Notes: generated by a model from the sequence alone, not told the origin. DNA of 64,000 nucleotides from Silvimonas iriomotensis (GCF_014645535.1 NZ_BMLX01000007.1:62001-126000); one strand, 5' to 3'; shown: positions 27,661 through 37,535, counted from the first letter of the stretch. Translations and numbers: made by a program.

Positions 27661-27692
27661 ACAATCTACGTCACTTTACTGACGCAGATTGT
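27661..27692. promoter_or_regulatory. Unassigned 13-bp dyad
   Basis: ACAATCTACGTCA and TGACGCAGATTGT are inverted arms with one mismatch and a 6-base spacer. It is not GC-rich and has no T-run, so an operator is more likely than a terminator. No adjacent gene start is close. Confidence 0.35.
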
Positions 27693-27759
27693 TGATAGTG
27701 ACGATATCAGGCAGTTCTGAAACTTCTACAGAGGTAAGTATATCGGGCGCAAAAAGGCA

Positions 27760-27794
27760 TAAAAAAACCGGCCCCCACCCATGGAGGAGCCGGT
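27760..27794 (-). terminator. Terminator of the mal operon
   Basis: On the minus strand, ACCGGCTCC...GGGGCCGGT forms a stem followed by seven T residues, about 100 bases past the malG stop. Confidence 0.75.
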
Positions 27795-27889
27795 CGAAGT
27801 CGCGTGCAAAGATAAAGCTACTGCGATGTACTTCTTTTCCTTCCCCTTGCGCTGGCTACCGCTGGCCGTGTGGCCGCGCTGGTGCCCGC

Positions 27890-28780
27890 TTAACCCTTCA
27901 CCCCGCCCGAAGTCAGGCCGTTGACCATCCATTTTTGCGAAAGCAAGAACAGCACGGTAATCGGCAGCCCTGACAAGATTGCAGCGGCGGCGAAGTCCCC
28001 CCACAGATAGTTCTGCGTGTATAGATATAACTTCGATCCCACGGCGAGCGTGAGGTTTTGTTCTTGATGAAGCAAAACTGATGCCACCGGGTACTCGATG
28101 ATCGCGCCAATGAACGACAGAAGGAAAACCACGATCAAAATGGGCACCGCCATGGGCAGCAAAACCAGGCGGAAAGTCTGGAAATGGCTGGCGCCATCGA
28201 CGAGGGCGGCCTCTTCGATCTCGACCGGAATGGTCTCGAAATAACCCTTGATGGTCCAGATATGCAGCGCCACGCCGCCGGCATACGCCAGCACCAGGCT
28301 GCCGTGACTATCAATGCCCAGCCAGGGGGCGTAATTACCGATCTGGTCAAAAATGGCATAGATGGCAATCAGCGACAGCACCGAGGGGAACATCTGCATC
28401 AGGAACAGTGCGTTCAGACCAAACTTGCGCCCCACAAACTTGAGCCGCGCAAAGGCGTACGCACAGGTGGTCGACAGCGTGAGCACCACCACGGCGGTCA
28501 TCAGCGCCACCTTGCACGAGTTCCACAGCCAGTGCAGCACCGGGAACGGCGGGTCAACCTGGTGGCCGAACTGGTCGATGTACGAAAAGCCCAGCGCCAG
28601 CTTCCAGTGTTCCAGACTGATGTGGTCCGGAATGATGCCGCCCGCGGCAAAGTTCCCCGCGCGCAGCGAGATCGACACAATCATCAAAAACGGGAACAAA
28701 GAGAGCGCGATGAACACGATCAGCGCCAGGTGGGTGGCAAACACCCGCCCCGTATGACTTTTATCCAGCACCATGGCCAT
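27890..28780 (-). CDS. malG: Maltose/maltodextrin ABC transporter permease MalG
   Basis: A 296-residue inner-membrane permease, the same length as E. coli MalG. It has six predicted membrane spans, and the EAA loop [23 protein letters not shown] contacts the ATPase MalK. It forms the translocation pore with MalF. The start at 28780 has GGAG 6 bases upstream; the longer ORF to 28849 runs into a heptamer-repeat region and is rejected. It is the last gene of the malE-malF-malG set. Confidence 0.93.
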   Translation of the reverse strand: MAMVLDKSHTGRVFATHLALIVFIALSLFPFLMIVSISLRAGNFAAGGIIPDHISLEHWKLALGFSYIDQFGHQVDPPFPVLHWLWNSCKVALMTAVVVLTLSTTCAYAFARLKFVGRKFGLNALFLMQMFPSVLSLIAIYAIFDQIGNYAPWLGIDSHGSLVLAYAGGVALHIWTIKGYFETIPVEIEEAALVDGASHFQTFRLVLLPMAVPILIVVFLLSFIGAIIEYPVASVLLHQEQNLTLAVGSKLYLYTQNYLWGDFAAAAILSGLPITVLFLLSQKWMVNGLTSGGVKG

Positions 28781-28798
28781 GGTTTTCTCCTTCGGAGA

Positions 28799-28890
28799 GT
28801 GAGGAGTGAAGGGTGAGGCGTGAGGAGCAAAGGCGCAAATCAACGGCACAGGCCGGTTCCACCCCTCACTCCTCCCACCTCACTCCTCAC
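28799..28890. repeat. Inverted heptamer-type repeats filling the malF-malG gap
   Basis: GTGAGGAGTGA (28799-28809) and TCACTCCTCAC (28880-28890) are perfect 11-bp inverted arms. Both are extended by GTGAGG-like/CCTCAC-like heptamers similar to those at 16102-16136. The mRNA could form a hairpin between malF and malG. Confidence 0.65.
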
Positions 28891-28894
28891 GTAA

Positions 28895-30424
28895 TTACTT
28901 GCGATCCGGCGCGTTCACGCGGGTCAATTTCAGATTCAGCAAAGACAGCGCGCCCACCAGCACAAAGATCACGGTCGAGATGGCCGCCGCGAGGCCAAAG
29001 TTCTGGCCGGAATCCTGGAAGGCGATGCGGTAGGTGTAACTGACCAGAATGTCGGTAGAACCGGCCGGGGTCAGGCTGTCGGCAAAGTCCGGGCCGCCAG
29101 CGGTCAACAACGAGATCAACACAAAGTTATTGAAGTTGAAGGCAAAGCTGGCCAGCAGCAGCGGCATGATCGGCTTGGCAATCAGCGGCAGCGTAATGCG
29201 CGACAGATTGGTCCAGGCACCGCCGCCATGAATGGCCGAGGCCTCGTACAGATCGGACGGGATGGATTTGATCAGCCCCATCACCAGCAACATGATGTAC
29301 GGATAACCCAGCCAGGTATTCACGATCAGCAGCATGGCGCGCGCCAGCCACGGGTTGGAGAACCACTCTGGCTTGATGCCGAACAGCGAGTGGAGCACAT
29401 AGTTGATCTCGCCGAAGTTCTCGTTAAAGAGGCCCCGGAAGATCAGGATGGAGATAAACCCCGGCACGGCGTACGGCAGGAACAGCGCTACGCGGTAAAT
29501 GCCCCGGAACTTGAGCGACTCCCAGCTGAGCGCCACCGCCAGCAAGAAACCCACCACAAAGGTCAGCAACACCGTGCCGGCGGCAAACGAGACCGTCCAG
29601 ACAAAGATTTTCAGCAGCGGGCCGCGGAACTGGGTGCTGGTAAAGAGCTGGGTGAAGTTGGCCAGCCCGACTTTGACCGTAAAGCCCGGCGCGACTTTCT
29701 CGCCCGCTGTGGTTTCATAAAAACCAGTCTTGATATTGGGCTTGAGCACATCGCCCGTTTGCAGGTTCTTCAGCGAACCATCAGCGTTTTGCTGGAACAG
29801 CGGCGCCGAGGGCGAGACTTTGGAGAACCCGGAAATCTGGTATTTCGAGACATGATCCGGCACGCTGATGCGCAGTTCTTTCAGCGCCGGCTGCAGGGCA
29901 ATCACGCCACGGATGGCGATTTTTTCGCCTGCCGGTGCCGCCGTGGCCGGGGCCACCTTGAGTTCAACCGGTTTGCCGGTGGGCTTGTCCAGATTGATGG
30001 CGTCCGACACCCAGCTATGGCCGTCGGCGGCGGTCAGGAACACGCGCGCATCGTTGCCGGCAGGGTAAATGGCCATATCCAGCGCATCGCCGCCGGCAGA
30101 ATAGGTTTGATCCAGGAAATACTGTGTCGCCCGGTCAAACGTCAGCAAATTGGTGGAGCTGTAATTGGTAAATCCAATGCTCACGGTATAAAGCGCCGGG
30201 AACACGACAAACACCAGCGCAGCAAAAACGCCCGGATACAGATAGCGCCACGGATACAGGCGCGGCGAGGCCAGCAGCCAGATCGAGCCTGCCAGAATGA
30301 CAGTAAAGGTGAGCGCAACCCAGGTATGACCCGAGCGGAACACCGCCGTGATCAACCAGATTGATGCCAGAATCAGCACTAGCCCCAGCACGGAGCCGGC
30401 CCAGCGGGCCAGTTTGCTTTGCAT
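28895..30424 (-). CDS. malF: Maltose/maltodextrin ABC transporter permease MalF
   Basis: A 509-residue permease, close to E. coli MalF (514). It shares the unusual large periplasmic loop (about residues 90-265) between early and later membrane spans. The EAA loop is LYEASAIHGGGAWTNLSRITLPL. The size and P2-like loop separate it from short alpha-glucoside permeases such as AglF and argue for maltose/maltodextrin uptake. It lies between malE and malG, each separated by hairpin-forming gaps. Confidence 0.93.
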   Translation of the reverse strand: MQSKLARWAGSVLGLVLILASIWLITAVFRSGHTWVALTFTVILAGSIWLLASPRLYPWRYLYPGVFAALVFVVFPALYTVSIGFTNYSSTNLLTFDRATQYFLDQTYSAGGDALDMAIYPAGNDARVFLTAADGHSWVSDAINLDKPTGKPVELKVAPATAAPAGEKIAIRGVIALQPALKELRISVPDHVSKYQISGFSKVSPSAPLFQQNADGSLKNLQTGDVLKPNIKTGFYETTAGEKVAPGFTVKVGLANFTQLFTSTQFRGPLLKIFVWTVSFAAGTVLLTFVVGFLLAVALSWESLKFRGIYRVALFLPYAVPGFISILIFRGLFNENFGEINYVLHSLFGIKPEWFSNPWLARAMLLIVNTWLGYPYIMLLVMGLIKSIPSDLYEASAIHGGGAWTNLSRITLPLIAKPIMPLLLASFAFNFNNFVLISLLTAGGPDFADSLTPAGSTDILVSYTYRIAFQDSGQNFGLAAAISTVIFVLVGALSLLNLKLTRVNAPDRK

Positions 30425-30525
30425 TGCGGTAGTCCTTGCCGGTAGCTCGATGCCCCGGAACTTCCCTTGAATGAACAGAACACCGCGCGAAGGCGCAGTG
30501 GTACTACGGTCCTGGTCTGCCAGAA

Positions 30526-30547
30526 CCGGGGTAAATCATTACCCCGG
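30526..30547 (-). promoter_or_regulatory. Intercistronic hairpin between malE and malF
   Basis: CCGGGGTAA and TTACCCCGG form a perfect 9-bp stem with ATCA loop in the 250-base malE-malF gap. There is no T-run, so partial termination or 3'-end protection of malE mRNA is more likely than full termination. E. coli also carries hairpins at this position. Confidence 0.55.
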
Positions 30548-30674
30548 CGCCGTCAGTTTTCTGGAATTGCCGGCCGGTTCCATCACGTGGCAGCGTCATC
30601 AAACCGGCCTCGATACAGCCGGATCAGGCAGCAGGGCAACACCTCGCCCCGCTCACCTCACCCTTCACATCGAC

Positions 30675-31880
30675 TTACTTGGCCTTGATCTTGGCGGCAG
30701 CTGCGTCCAGACCATCCTTCACGCCTTGACGGCCTTGAGTGATGTTTTGCAGCGTGGTGGCCATGGTCGACCAGAACTTGCCCATTTCCGGGTTGTTCGG
30801 CATCGGGTTGCCGGCTTGCGCGCTCTTCATGGTGGCGGCAATGTTCGGATCAGACTTCAGTTCGTTGTAGAACGCCTTGTTGGCCGGTACGCCCAGCGGC
30901 ACGTCGTCGTTCATGGTCTTCAGGCCCTTGACCGACAGCATGTAGTTTTCCAGGAACTCGACCGCCAGATCCTTGTTCGGGCTCGATTGCACCACCATGG
31001 CACCCAGCACGCCAACAAACGGGGCCGAAGCCTTGCCGTTCACGGTCGGGATCGGGGCTACGCCGAAGTTGATCTTGCTCTTCTTCAGGTTTTCCCAGGC
31101 CCACGGGCCGGTGATCATCATGCCGATCTTGCCCTGGTTCACGCCGGCTTCCATTTCAGCGTAGGAAGCGCTCTTGGGCATGGCACCGGTGCTGATCAGC
31201 TTCATCAGGGTGTTCATGCCGGCCACTGCACCAGCGTTGTTCACGCCGACGTCGTTGGCATCGTAAGTACCGTCAGCCTTGAGCTTGAACGGGTAGCCAC
31301 CGCCGGCAGCCAGCAGCGGCCAGGTGAAGTAGGTGTTGGTGTAGTCCCACAGAATGGCCTTCTTGCCCTGACCGGACAGTTTTTTGTCCAGCGCGATCAC
31401 GTCGTCAAACGACTTGGGCGGAGTCGGTACCAGGTCCTTGTTGTACACCAGGGCCACGGCTTCGATGGCGATCGGGTAGCCCCAGGTCTTGCCACCGGAG
31501 GTCCAGGCTTTCCAGCCCAGCTGATCGATTTCGCCCTTGACCTTGGCGCTCGGGTTGATCGGGCTCAACAGACCGGCCGTAGCCCACTCGCCCATACGGT
31601 CATGCGGCCAGATGAAAATATCAGGGCCCTTGCCAGCAGCAGCAGCTTGCTGGAACTTGTTGGGGGCGTCTTCCGGACGCTCCACCACCACTTGCACGCC
31701 CGTGGCCTTGGTGAATTCAGCACCAATGGCCATCAGGCCTTTGTACGACTTGTCGCCGTTGGTCCAGATCAACAGCTTGCCCGGCTCGCCGGCAAACGCA
31801 GACATGGCGCCCAGACCCATTACAGCGGCGGCAACCGACGATACGACAACCCGACCCAAACGACTGCTCGACATATCCAT
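30675..31880 (-). CDS. malE: Maltose/maltodextrin-binding periplasmic protein MalE
   Basis: A 401-residue exported binding protein resembling E. coli MalE ([76 protein letters not shown]). The signal peptide spans roughly residues 1-32 after [10 protein letters not shown]. The start at 31880 is chosen because GGAGAG lies 5 bases before it; ATGs at 31892 and 31874 are alternatives. It delivers maltodextrins to MalFGK2. It lies directly after malK in the same direction. Confidence 0.92.
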   Translation of the reverse strand: MDMSSSRLGRVVVSSVAAAVMGLGAMSAFAGEPGKLLIWTNGDKSYKGLMAIGAEFTKATGVQVVVERPEDAPNKFQQAAAAGKGPDIFIWPHDRMGEWATAGLLSPINPSAKVKGEIDQLGWKAWTSGGKTWGYPIAIEAVALVYNKDLVPTPPKSFDDVIALDKKLSGQGKKAILWDYTNTYFTWPLLAAGGGYPFKLKADGTYDANDVGVNNAGAVAGMNTLMKLISTGAMPKSASYAEMEAGVNQGKIGMMITGPWAWENLKKSKINFGVAPIPTVNGKASAPFVGVLGAMVVQSSPNKDLAVEFLENYMLSVKGLKTMNDDVPLGVPANKAFYNELKSDPNIAATMKSAQAGNPMPNNPEMGKFWSTMATTLQNITQGRQGVKDGLDAAAAKIKAK

Positions 31881-32066
31881 GTGACTCTCCATCAATGTAT
31901 TTTCAGAGTTTTGAGAGTGAGAAAACCGCAAATCCGCCCCGGATTACAGAGTCATACCAGGTCGACTTGCCGTTACCCCAACCCCGGACGATTCAGGATC
32001 GCCAGAACCCTTTTGCCGGCAAGACATGCGCGCATAACGCAGCCAGCCCAAGAGTATTGGTGATAC

Positions 32067-33170
32067 CTATTCCGCCAGGGGGTCCAGCCGGCGCAAGGCA
32101 ATGCCCTGCGCATTAAACAGATACCCGTGCTTGGGCTTGAAGCCCAGCGTGACCGACTCGCCCACCGCTACATGCTTGAGCGCCGGAATCCGCACCGCCA
32201 GGGGCTGCGTGCTGCCCGGATGCTCGACATACAGCACCGATGAATCGCCCAGCCGCTCCAGCACCACCACCTTGCCGCTGACGCAGTTGTCTTGCGTACC
32301 TGCCGTCAGATGCTCCGGGCGCACGCCCACGGTGACGGCATCGCCCACCGCGGCATTGCTGCCATCCACCGCCACGCGCACTTGCTGGCCGTCGGCCATG
32401 GCCACGGTGACTTCCTGGCTGTTGATCTGGCTGATCTTGCCGATGAGAAAGTTCATGCCCGGCGAGCCAAGGAACCCGGCCACAAACAGGTTGGCCGGTT
32501 CGTAGTACAACTCGGTCGGCGTACCGACCTGCTCCAGACGGCCCGCCTGGAACACGACAATGCGGTCGGCCAGGGTCATGGCTTCCACCTGATCGTGCGT
32601 AACGTAGATCATGGTGGCGCCCAGTTTGCGGTGCAGCTGGGCAATGTAGATCCGCATCTGTACGCGCAGCGCGGCGTCCAGGTTAGAGAGCGGCTCGTCA
32701 AACAGGAACACTTCCGGCTTTTGCACAATGGCGCGGCCAATGGCCACACGCTGACGCTGACCACCGGAGAGTTCCTTGGGTTTGCGTTCCAGCAGGTGAT
32801 CCAGCTGCAGCACCTTGGCCACGTCCTGCACGATCGGCGTGTACTCGGCCTTTTTCATGTTGGCCAGACGCAGGCCGAACGCCATGTTCTCGAACACCGT
32901 CATGTGCGGGTACAGCGCGTAGCTCTGGAACACCATGGCAATGCCGCGTTTGACCGGCGGCAGCTCGTTCATGCGCACGCCACCGATCTGCAGTTCACCC
33001 TCGGTGATGTCTTCCAGACCGGAAATCGTACGCAGCAAGGTGGTCTTGCCACAGCCGGACGGGCCGACAAACACGATGAACTCGCCATCGCGGATTTCCA
33101 GATCAATACCGTGCAGCGTGGTGACTTCACCAAAGCGCTTCACAATGTTTTTGAGGCTGACTGTTGCCAT
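32067..33170 (-). CDS. malK: Sugar ABC transporter ATPase MalK
   Basis: A 367-residue MalK/UgpC-type ATPase. Motifs in order: Walker A GPSGCGKTT (about 37-45), Q-loop VFQSYALYPHM, signature LSGGQRQRVAIGRA, Walker B VFLFDEP, D-loop SNLDA, switch histidine VTHDQ, then a C-terminal TOBE/regulatory domain (from about 235). It powers MalFG. It lies between the alpha-glucosidase and malE genes on the same strand. Confidence 0.95.
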   Translation of the reverse strand: MATVSLKNIVKRFGEVTTLHGIDLEIRDGEFIVFVGPSGCGKTTLLRTISGLEDITEGELQIGGVRMNELPPVKRGIAMVFQSYALYPHMTVFENMAFGLRLANMKKAEYTPIVQDVAKVLQLDHLLERKPKELSGGQRQRVAIGRAIVQKPEVFLFDEPLSNLDAALRVQMRIYIAQLHRKLGATMIYVTHDQVEAMTLADRIVVFQAGRLEQVGTPTELYYEPANLFVAGFLGSPGMNFLIGKISQINSQEVTVAMADGQQVRVAVDGSNAAVGDAVTVGVRPEHLTAGTQDNCVSGKVVVLERLGDSSVLYVEHPGSTQPLAVRIPALKHVAVGESVTLGFKPKHGYLFNAQGIALRRLDPLAE

Positions 33171-33188
33171 GCTGTCTCTCTGTTAATC

Positions 33189-33253
33189 GAAGCCTCAGCG
33201 GCGTCGTGATCCGGCGTTGCTCACGCCTCGTCTCACCTGGCCGCTGGGGCTTC
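33189..33253 (-). promoter_or_regulatory. Hairpin between alpha-glucosidase and malK genes
   Basis: GAAGCCTCAGCGG and CCGCTGGGGCTTC pair over 13 bp with one wobble and a ~39-base loop. It fills most of the 114-base gap. The function is unknown. Confidence 0.4.
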
Positions 33254-33284
33254 TTCAAGCCTGTTGTTACTCAATCCCGGACCA

Positions 33285-34922
33285 TCACGCCTTGACCGTA
33301 CCAAACCAGCCACCCCACGCCCCCAGCGTGAGCGTCTTGCCAGACAGGCTGGCGCCCGTCAGGCCATGGCCGGCCAGTTCTGCTGCCGCCACCGGCAAAT
33401 CAAACGTGGTATCGGTATCGCTCAGGTTGAATACGGCGACGATGCTGTGGCCGTCCTGGCTGCGGGTAAAGGCGAGTATCGGTTCAGCACTTTTCAGGAA
33501 CGTGATATCGCCCGTGATCAGCGCGGGTTGCGTTTTACGCCAGTGCAGAATACGGCGGTAGGCGTTCAGCGTGGAATCACTGTTCGGCTCTTGCGTATCG
33601 ACCGCCAACGGCACATGCGGCGCCACCACGGGCAACCAGGTGTCGGCCTGGCTGAAGCCGGCGTGCGGTGCATTGTGCTGCCACGGCATCGGCGTGCGGC
33701 AACCGTCGCGGCCTTTGAATTCGGGCCACATGGTAATGCCATACGGATCTTGCAGTTGTTCGAAGCTCAGTTGCGCTTCCGGCAGCCCCAGTTCCTCGCC
33801 CTGATACAGGCAGGCCGAACCACGCAAGGCGGTTTCCATGGCAACAATCATCGGCGCAAAACGCGGATGTTGCGTGTCTTTGCCCCAACGGGTGACCACA
33901 CGCACGGAATCATGGTTGCCGGTGGTCCAGCAGCCCCAGCCATCCTTGATCTGCGCTTCCAGGTCTTGCACCTGCTTGCGGATATGCGCCGCGCTGAAAT
34001 CGGCGGTCAAGAGGTTGAAGCTGTACGCCATGTTCAGCTTGTCGCCGCCATTGGTGTACTGCGCCATGATGGCAATGCTGTTGTCGTCGCCCACTTCGCC
34101 CACGCTCATCGCACCATACTGATCCAGCAACGTGCGGATGCGCTGCAAGAACGCGACGTTCTCCGGCTGGGTCTTGTCGTGCAGATGCGCCTGATAACCG
34201 TACGGGTTCTCTACGCTGACCGACGCCGTATCACGCACGGTGGCCGGCGGGTTGCTGCGCAATTGCGGGTCGTGGAAATGGTAATTGCAGGCGTCAAAAC
34301 GGAAACCATCCACACCGCGTTTGAGCCAGAACTCGATCTCGCCCAGGATGGCATCTTGCACCTTGGGGTTGTGGAAGTTCAGGTCCGGCTGGCTGGACAG
34401 GAAATTGTGCATGTAATACTGCAGGCGGCGGGTATCCCAGCGCCAGGACGGGCCACCGAAGATCGACAACCAGTTGTTCGGCGGCGTGCCATCGGCTTGC
34501 GGGTCCGCCCAGATGTACCAGTCGGCATGATCGTTGGTGCGATCCTGACGGCTGGCCTTGAACCAGGCATGCTGGTCCGATGTATGCGACAGCACCTGAT
34601 CGATGATGATCTTCAGACCCAGCGAATGCGCTTTGGCCAGCAGGCGGTCAAAGTCATCCAGATTGCCAAACAGCGGGTCCACATCGTGGTAGTCCGAGAC
34701 GTCATAGCCAAAGTCCTTCATCGGGGACTTGAAGAACGGGCTGATCCAGACGGCATCAACGCCCAGGCTGGCAATGTAGTCCAGGTGGGCGGTAATGCCA
34801 TTGAGGTCGCCCACGCCGTCGCCGTTGCTATCGGCAAAGCTGCGCGGATACACCTGATAAATGACGGCACCACGCCACCAGGACGCGGTTTGTTGGGCTT
34901 GTGCGATGGGTTGAGTGCTCAT
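33285..34922 (-). CDS. Cytoplasmic alpha-glucosidase (GH13)
   Basis: A 545-residue GH13 glucosidase without signal peptide. Conserved regions: AVWISPFFKSPMKDFGYDVSDY, DQVLSHTSDQHAWF (region I), GFRFDACNY with the nucleophile Asp (region II), SVGEVGDD with the acid/base Glu (region III) and TGNHDSVR with the transition-state Asp (region IV). It cleaves maltose, trehalose-like or isomalto-oligosaccharides to glucose. Its place beside MalEFGK and a LacI regulator fits intracellular hydrolysis of imported alpha-glucosides. The start at 34922 is chosen over an upstream one at 35009. Confidence 0.93.
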   Translation of the reverse strand: MSTQPIAQAQQTASWWRGAVIYQVYPRSFADSNGDGVGDLNGITAHLDYIASLGVDAVWISPFFKSPMKDFGYDVSDYHDVDPLFGNLDDFDRLLAKAHSLGLKIIIDQVLSHTSDQHAWFKASRQDRTNDHADWYIWADPQADGTPPNNWLSIFGGPSWRWDTRRLQYYMHNFLSSQPDLNFHNPKVQDAILGEIEFWLKRGVDGFRFDACNYHFHDPQLRSNPPATVRDTASVSVENPYGYQAHLHDKTQPENVAFLQRIRTLLDQYGAMSVGEVGDDNSIAIMAQYTNGGDKLNMAYSFNLLTADFSAAHIRKQVQDLEAQIKDGWGCWTTGNHDSVRVVTRWGKDTQHPRFAPMIVAMETALRGSACLYQGEELGLPEAQLSFEQLQDPYGITMWPEFKGRDGCRTPMPWQHNAPHAGFSQADTWLPVVAPHVPLAVDTQEPNSDSTLNAYRRILHWRKTQPALITGDITFLKSAEPILAFTRSQDGHSIVAVFNLSDTDTTFDLPVAAAELAGHGLTGASLSGKTLTLGAWGGWFGTVKA

Positions 34923-35094
34923 TTTTCGATCTTCTTGCAGGGTCACTGACCAAAACGTCCTGCCAGATGTTTGGGTCAATGGCACTTGTGTTGCATTGAT
35001 TGAATCCACTACACCGTGGATCGCCCGGATTGCTGGCTAAGTTATAAACCGCGTCCTGCCCGTTTGCCGGGCCTGACACCGTTTTGCAACACCA

Positions 35095-35110
35095 TTCAAA
35101 CCGGTTTGAA
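35095..35110. promoter_or_regulatory. LacI-family operator 1
   Basis: TTCAAACCGGTTTGAA is a perfect 16-bp palindrome with central CG. An identical copy lies 89 bp away. It sits 173 bases upstream of the alpha-glucosidase start. Confidence 0.85.
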
Positions 35111-35183
35111 AACCACTGTGACGCATCTTAATCCCGCACGCGGGTGGATCGAAACTCCGGTAAATCACTTACTATAGCCCCAA

Positions 35184-35199
35184 TTCAAACCGGTTTGAA
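35184..35199. promoter_or_regulatory. LacI-family operator 2
   Basis: A second TTCAAACCGGTTTGAA, identical to operator 1, 89 bp centre to centre. It lies about 100 bases after the lacI-type gene stop. Together the two could allow repression by DNA looping. Confidence 0.85.
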
Positions 35200-35299
35200 A
35201 CGACAAACCCAGCAATCAAGCCGTAGTGGCGACAATCGGCACTACCTGGTTCTTGCTGAAAAAAGCGTCAAACGGCGGGACAGATGTCGCTCAAATGCA

Positions 35300-36313
35300 T
35301 CAACCGCGCGGCGGCAAATCGGTATTGCCGCTTACCAGTTCAGGCTTCCACAGGGCCGTGAGCGACTGCGCGTCATGGCCGGCCAGGCTGCCCAGCATCA
35401 GATCAGCCAGCGTACGGCCGGCCTGGCGCGCGCGCGGTTGCATGACCGCACTGACCGTCATGCTGTCCGCCAGCAGCGTGGGCAAACCGCCAAAGACAAT
35501 GACAGAGATATCTTCACCCGGATGCAGCCCGCTCTGGCGCAGCGCGCTCATCACCCCCACCGCAGAGACGTTGTTGTCGACCACCACCGCCGTCGGCCGT
35601 TGCGGCATGGCCAGCAAACGGTTCATCGCCGCCGCGCCTTCTGCTGGCGAAAGCCCGCAAGAGATCATGAATTCCGGCTCTACCTGCACGCCACCGGCAT
35701 TGAGCCCCACCAGGTAACCCCTACGGCGCTGCGCCGCAAAGTTCAGCGACAACGGCGCGCTGATCAAGGCAATGTGCTGGTGCCCCAATTCCGTAAGGCG
35801 ATCCACCGCCAGCCGCATGCCGTATTCGTTGTCGTAATCGAACCAGGCATAGGGCCTGGCCAGATCACTGCGCCCGTGCGCCACAAACGGGAAATTGCGC
35901 TCCTGCAGATACTGCAAGCGCGCATCGTTGACCTCAGTCCGTGCGACGATCAAGCCATCCACCCGCCCGCCCGACACCACGCGCTGGTACGTTTCCAGCT
36001 CGTTCTCTTGCGCGGCCGAGACAATGACCAGATCCATCGCCGCCTCACCCAGGCGCTCGGTAATCCCGGCGATGATGTCCAGAAACACCGGATCACCCAG
36101 ATCAGACGGCTCGAACGGATAAATGATGCCAATACTGTCCGTCTTGCCCGTCGCCAGCCGCCGCGCCACCGTATTGGCCCGATACCCCAGGCGCGCCGCC
36201 GCCTCTACCACGCGTTCACGCGTCTCTGCATTGACCTCAGGAAACCCGTTCAGCGCACGGCTGACAGTGGTAGGCGACAACTGGAGATGAGCTGCAAGTT
36301 CTCTAAGGTTCAT
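35300..36313 (-). CDS. LacI-family regulator of the maltose/alpha-glucoside locus
   Basis: A 337-residue LacI-family repressor. The HTH is at residues 1-22 (MNLRELAAHLQLSPTTVSRALNG), with a hinge near 45-60 and a periplasmic-binding-protein-like effector domain (IGIIYPFEPSDLGDPVFLDIIAGI, DGLIVARTEVND, AVVVDNNVSAVGVM). It lies upstream of, and in the same direction as, the alpha-glucosidase and mal genes. Two identical operators separate it from them, and a weaker third lies before its own start. Regulators of this AglR/MalR type respond to maltose or related sugars. Confidence 0.9.
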   Translation of the reverse strand: MNLRELAAHLQLSPTTVSRALNGFPEVNAETRERVVEAAARLGYRANTVARRLATGKTDSIGIIYPFEPSDLGDPVFLDIIAGITERLGEAAMDLVIVSAAQENELETYQRVVSGGRVDGLIVARTEVNDARLQYLQERNFPFVAHGRSDLARPYAWFDYDNEYGMRLAVDRLTELGHQHIALISAPLSLNFAAQRRRGYLVGLNAGGVQVEPEFMISCGLSPAEGAAAMNRLLAMPQRPTAVVVDNNVSAVGVMSALRQSGLHPGEDISVIVFGGLPTLLADSMTVSAVMQPRARQAGRTLADLMLGSLAGHDAQSLTALWKPELVSGNTDLPPRG

Positions 36314-36387
36314 GGACGGTTCTGATTTGGCGTGTCAGCAGATTCTAGTTCAGGCGGCCCGATTTTGGTGAACGCCGCCCGGGCGCA

Positions 36388-36407
36388 TTTTGAGAACGAT
36401 TTCAAAA
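36388..36407. promoter_or_regulatory. Imperfect LacI-type operator before the regulator gene
   Basis: TTTTGAGAACGATTTCAAAA keeps a central CG and 8 of 10 paired positions. It lies 75 bases upstream of the LacI-family start, so autoregulation is possible. Confidence 0.45.
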
Positions 36408-36576
36408 CCCGATTGTGCGTGACACCGCATGACGTCGTAATCAGGTAAACGCCGAATGAAAATGCCAGGCGGACGGAAGGCCCGGACCGCGAATCTGCAG
36501 ATTGCCAGCACGGGATGCTGACCGCGCGGGAATGGCGAGATGGCGGGGTGATCCCCGCAACCAGACGGTTTGCGAA

Positions 36577-36873
<297 letters not shown>

Positions 36874-36956
36874 GGTTAAGCTTCCACAGGCAGTCAAGGT
36901 AGATTGCCGCCACCGCTCCGAATCCACCCTACCCGCCAGCTCTGGCCACAACCACC

Positions 36957-37535
36957 TCATCCCCTCAACCACCCCTCCGCCTTCACCTTAAGCTGCCGCT
37001 CCAGCTCACTCCCATGCGTCGCCATCACGTTCTCCACCGGAAACCCGCTTTTATCCAGCAAATAAGCCAGCGCAGCGTACTCCCGTGGGTAACGGTCCAG
37101 CGTGGCCAGATCAATCTCCACCGCCCCGCGCGGAAAATTGAAAGTGCCCAGGTCGTAAATGGCATGGCGCTGGACAATCCCCCACACGCCATCACGTTGT
37201 TCCACCTGATCATAAAAGCGCGAATAACACGTGCAACCCAGCCCCAGCTTGACGTTCTCGCCCAGGATCAGCGCATTGGTTTCCACCACCGCGCGGTTGC
37301 CGTTGAAGGTGACCGTCGGTGCGGCGACCACATGCTTGGTGCGCAGGTCAGACTTGCCCATGCGCATGGATGCATCGACAAAATCACTGGCAAGACCGTC
37401 AAACCAGGTGATCTCGATGCGGCCATCGGCGTGAAACAGGCCGCGCAGTTTGTCCCACTGGGCCAGGTCGCGGAACATCCAGCCGGTCATCAGATCGGCA
37501 ATGTGCTGGCGGTCGGCAAGGCGTGCTGTGTCCAT
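36957..37535 (-). CDS. NTF2/SnoaL-like protein
   Basis: A 192-residue protein with an NTF2-like (SnoaL) N-terminal half: ADRQHIADLMTGWMFRDLAQWDKLRGLFHADGRIEITWFDG, with a following FNGNRAVVETNALI beta strand segment. Such folds serve as small-molecule isomerases, dehydratases or dioxygenase beta-like subunits; no catalytic assignment is safe. It is divergent from a LysR regulator, which is its likely controller. The start at 37535 has AAGGA about 7 bases upstream; the longer frame to 37631 would overlap the LysR operator. Confidence 0.75.
   Translation of the reverse strand: MDTARLADRQHIADLMTGWMFRDLAQWDKLRGLFHADGRIEITWFDGLASDFVDASMRMGKSDLRTKHVVAAPTVTFNGNRAVVETNALILGENVKLGLGCTCYSRFYDQVEQRDGVWGIVQRHAIYDLGTFNFPRGAVEIDLATLDRYPREYAALAYLLDKSGFPVENVMATHGSELERQLKVKAEGWLRG

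Larger units (their letters stand above)
27359..27889. other. Intergenic region between creA and malG
   Basis: 531 bases with no credible gene. It contains a 32-base imperfect dyad at 27661-27692 and the mal terminator at 27760-27794; the rest shows nothing I can assign. Confidence 0.7.

Noticed and set aside
30471-32063. 530-codon plus-strand ORF opposite malE
   Set aside because: Antisense to malE and its flanking gaps; composition is shadow-like, no start signal.
33264-34949. 561-codon plus-strand ORF opposite the alpha-glucosidase
   Set aside because: It is antisense to an intact GH13 enzyme with all catalytic motifs; no recognisable domain in the shadow frame.
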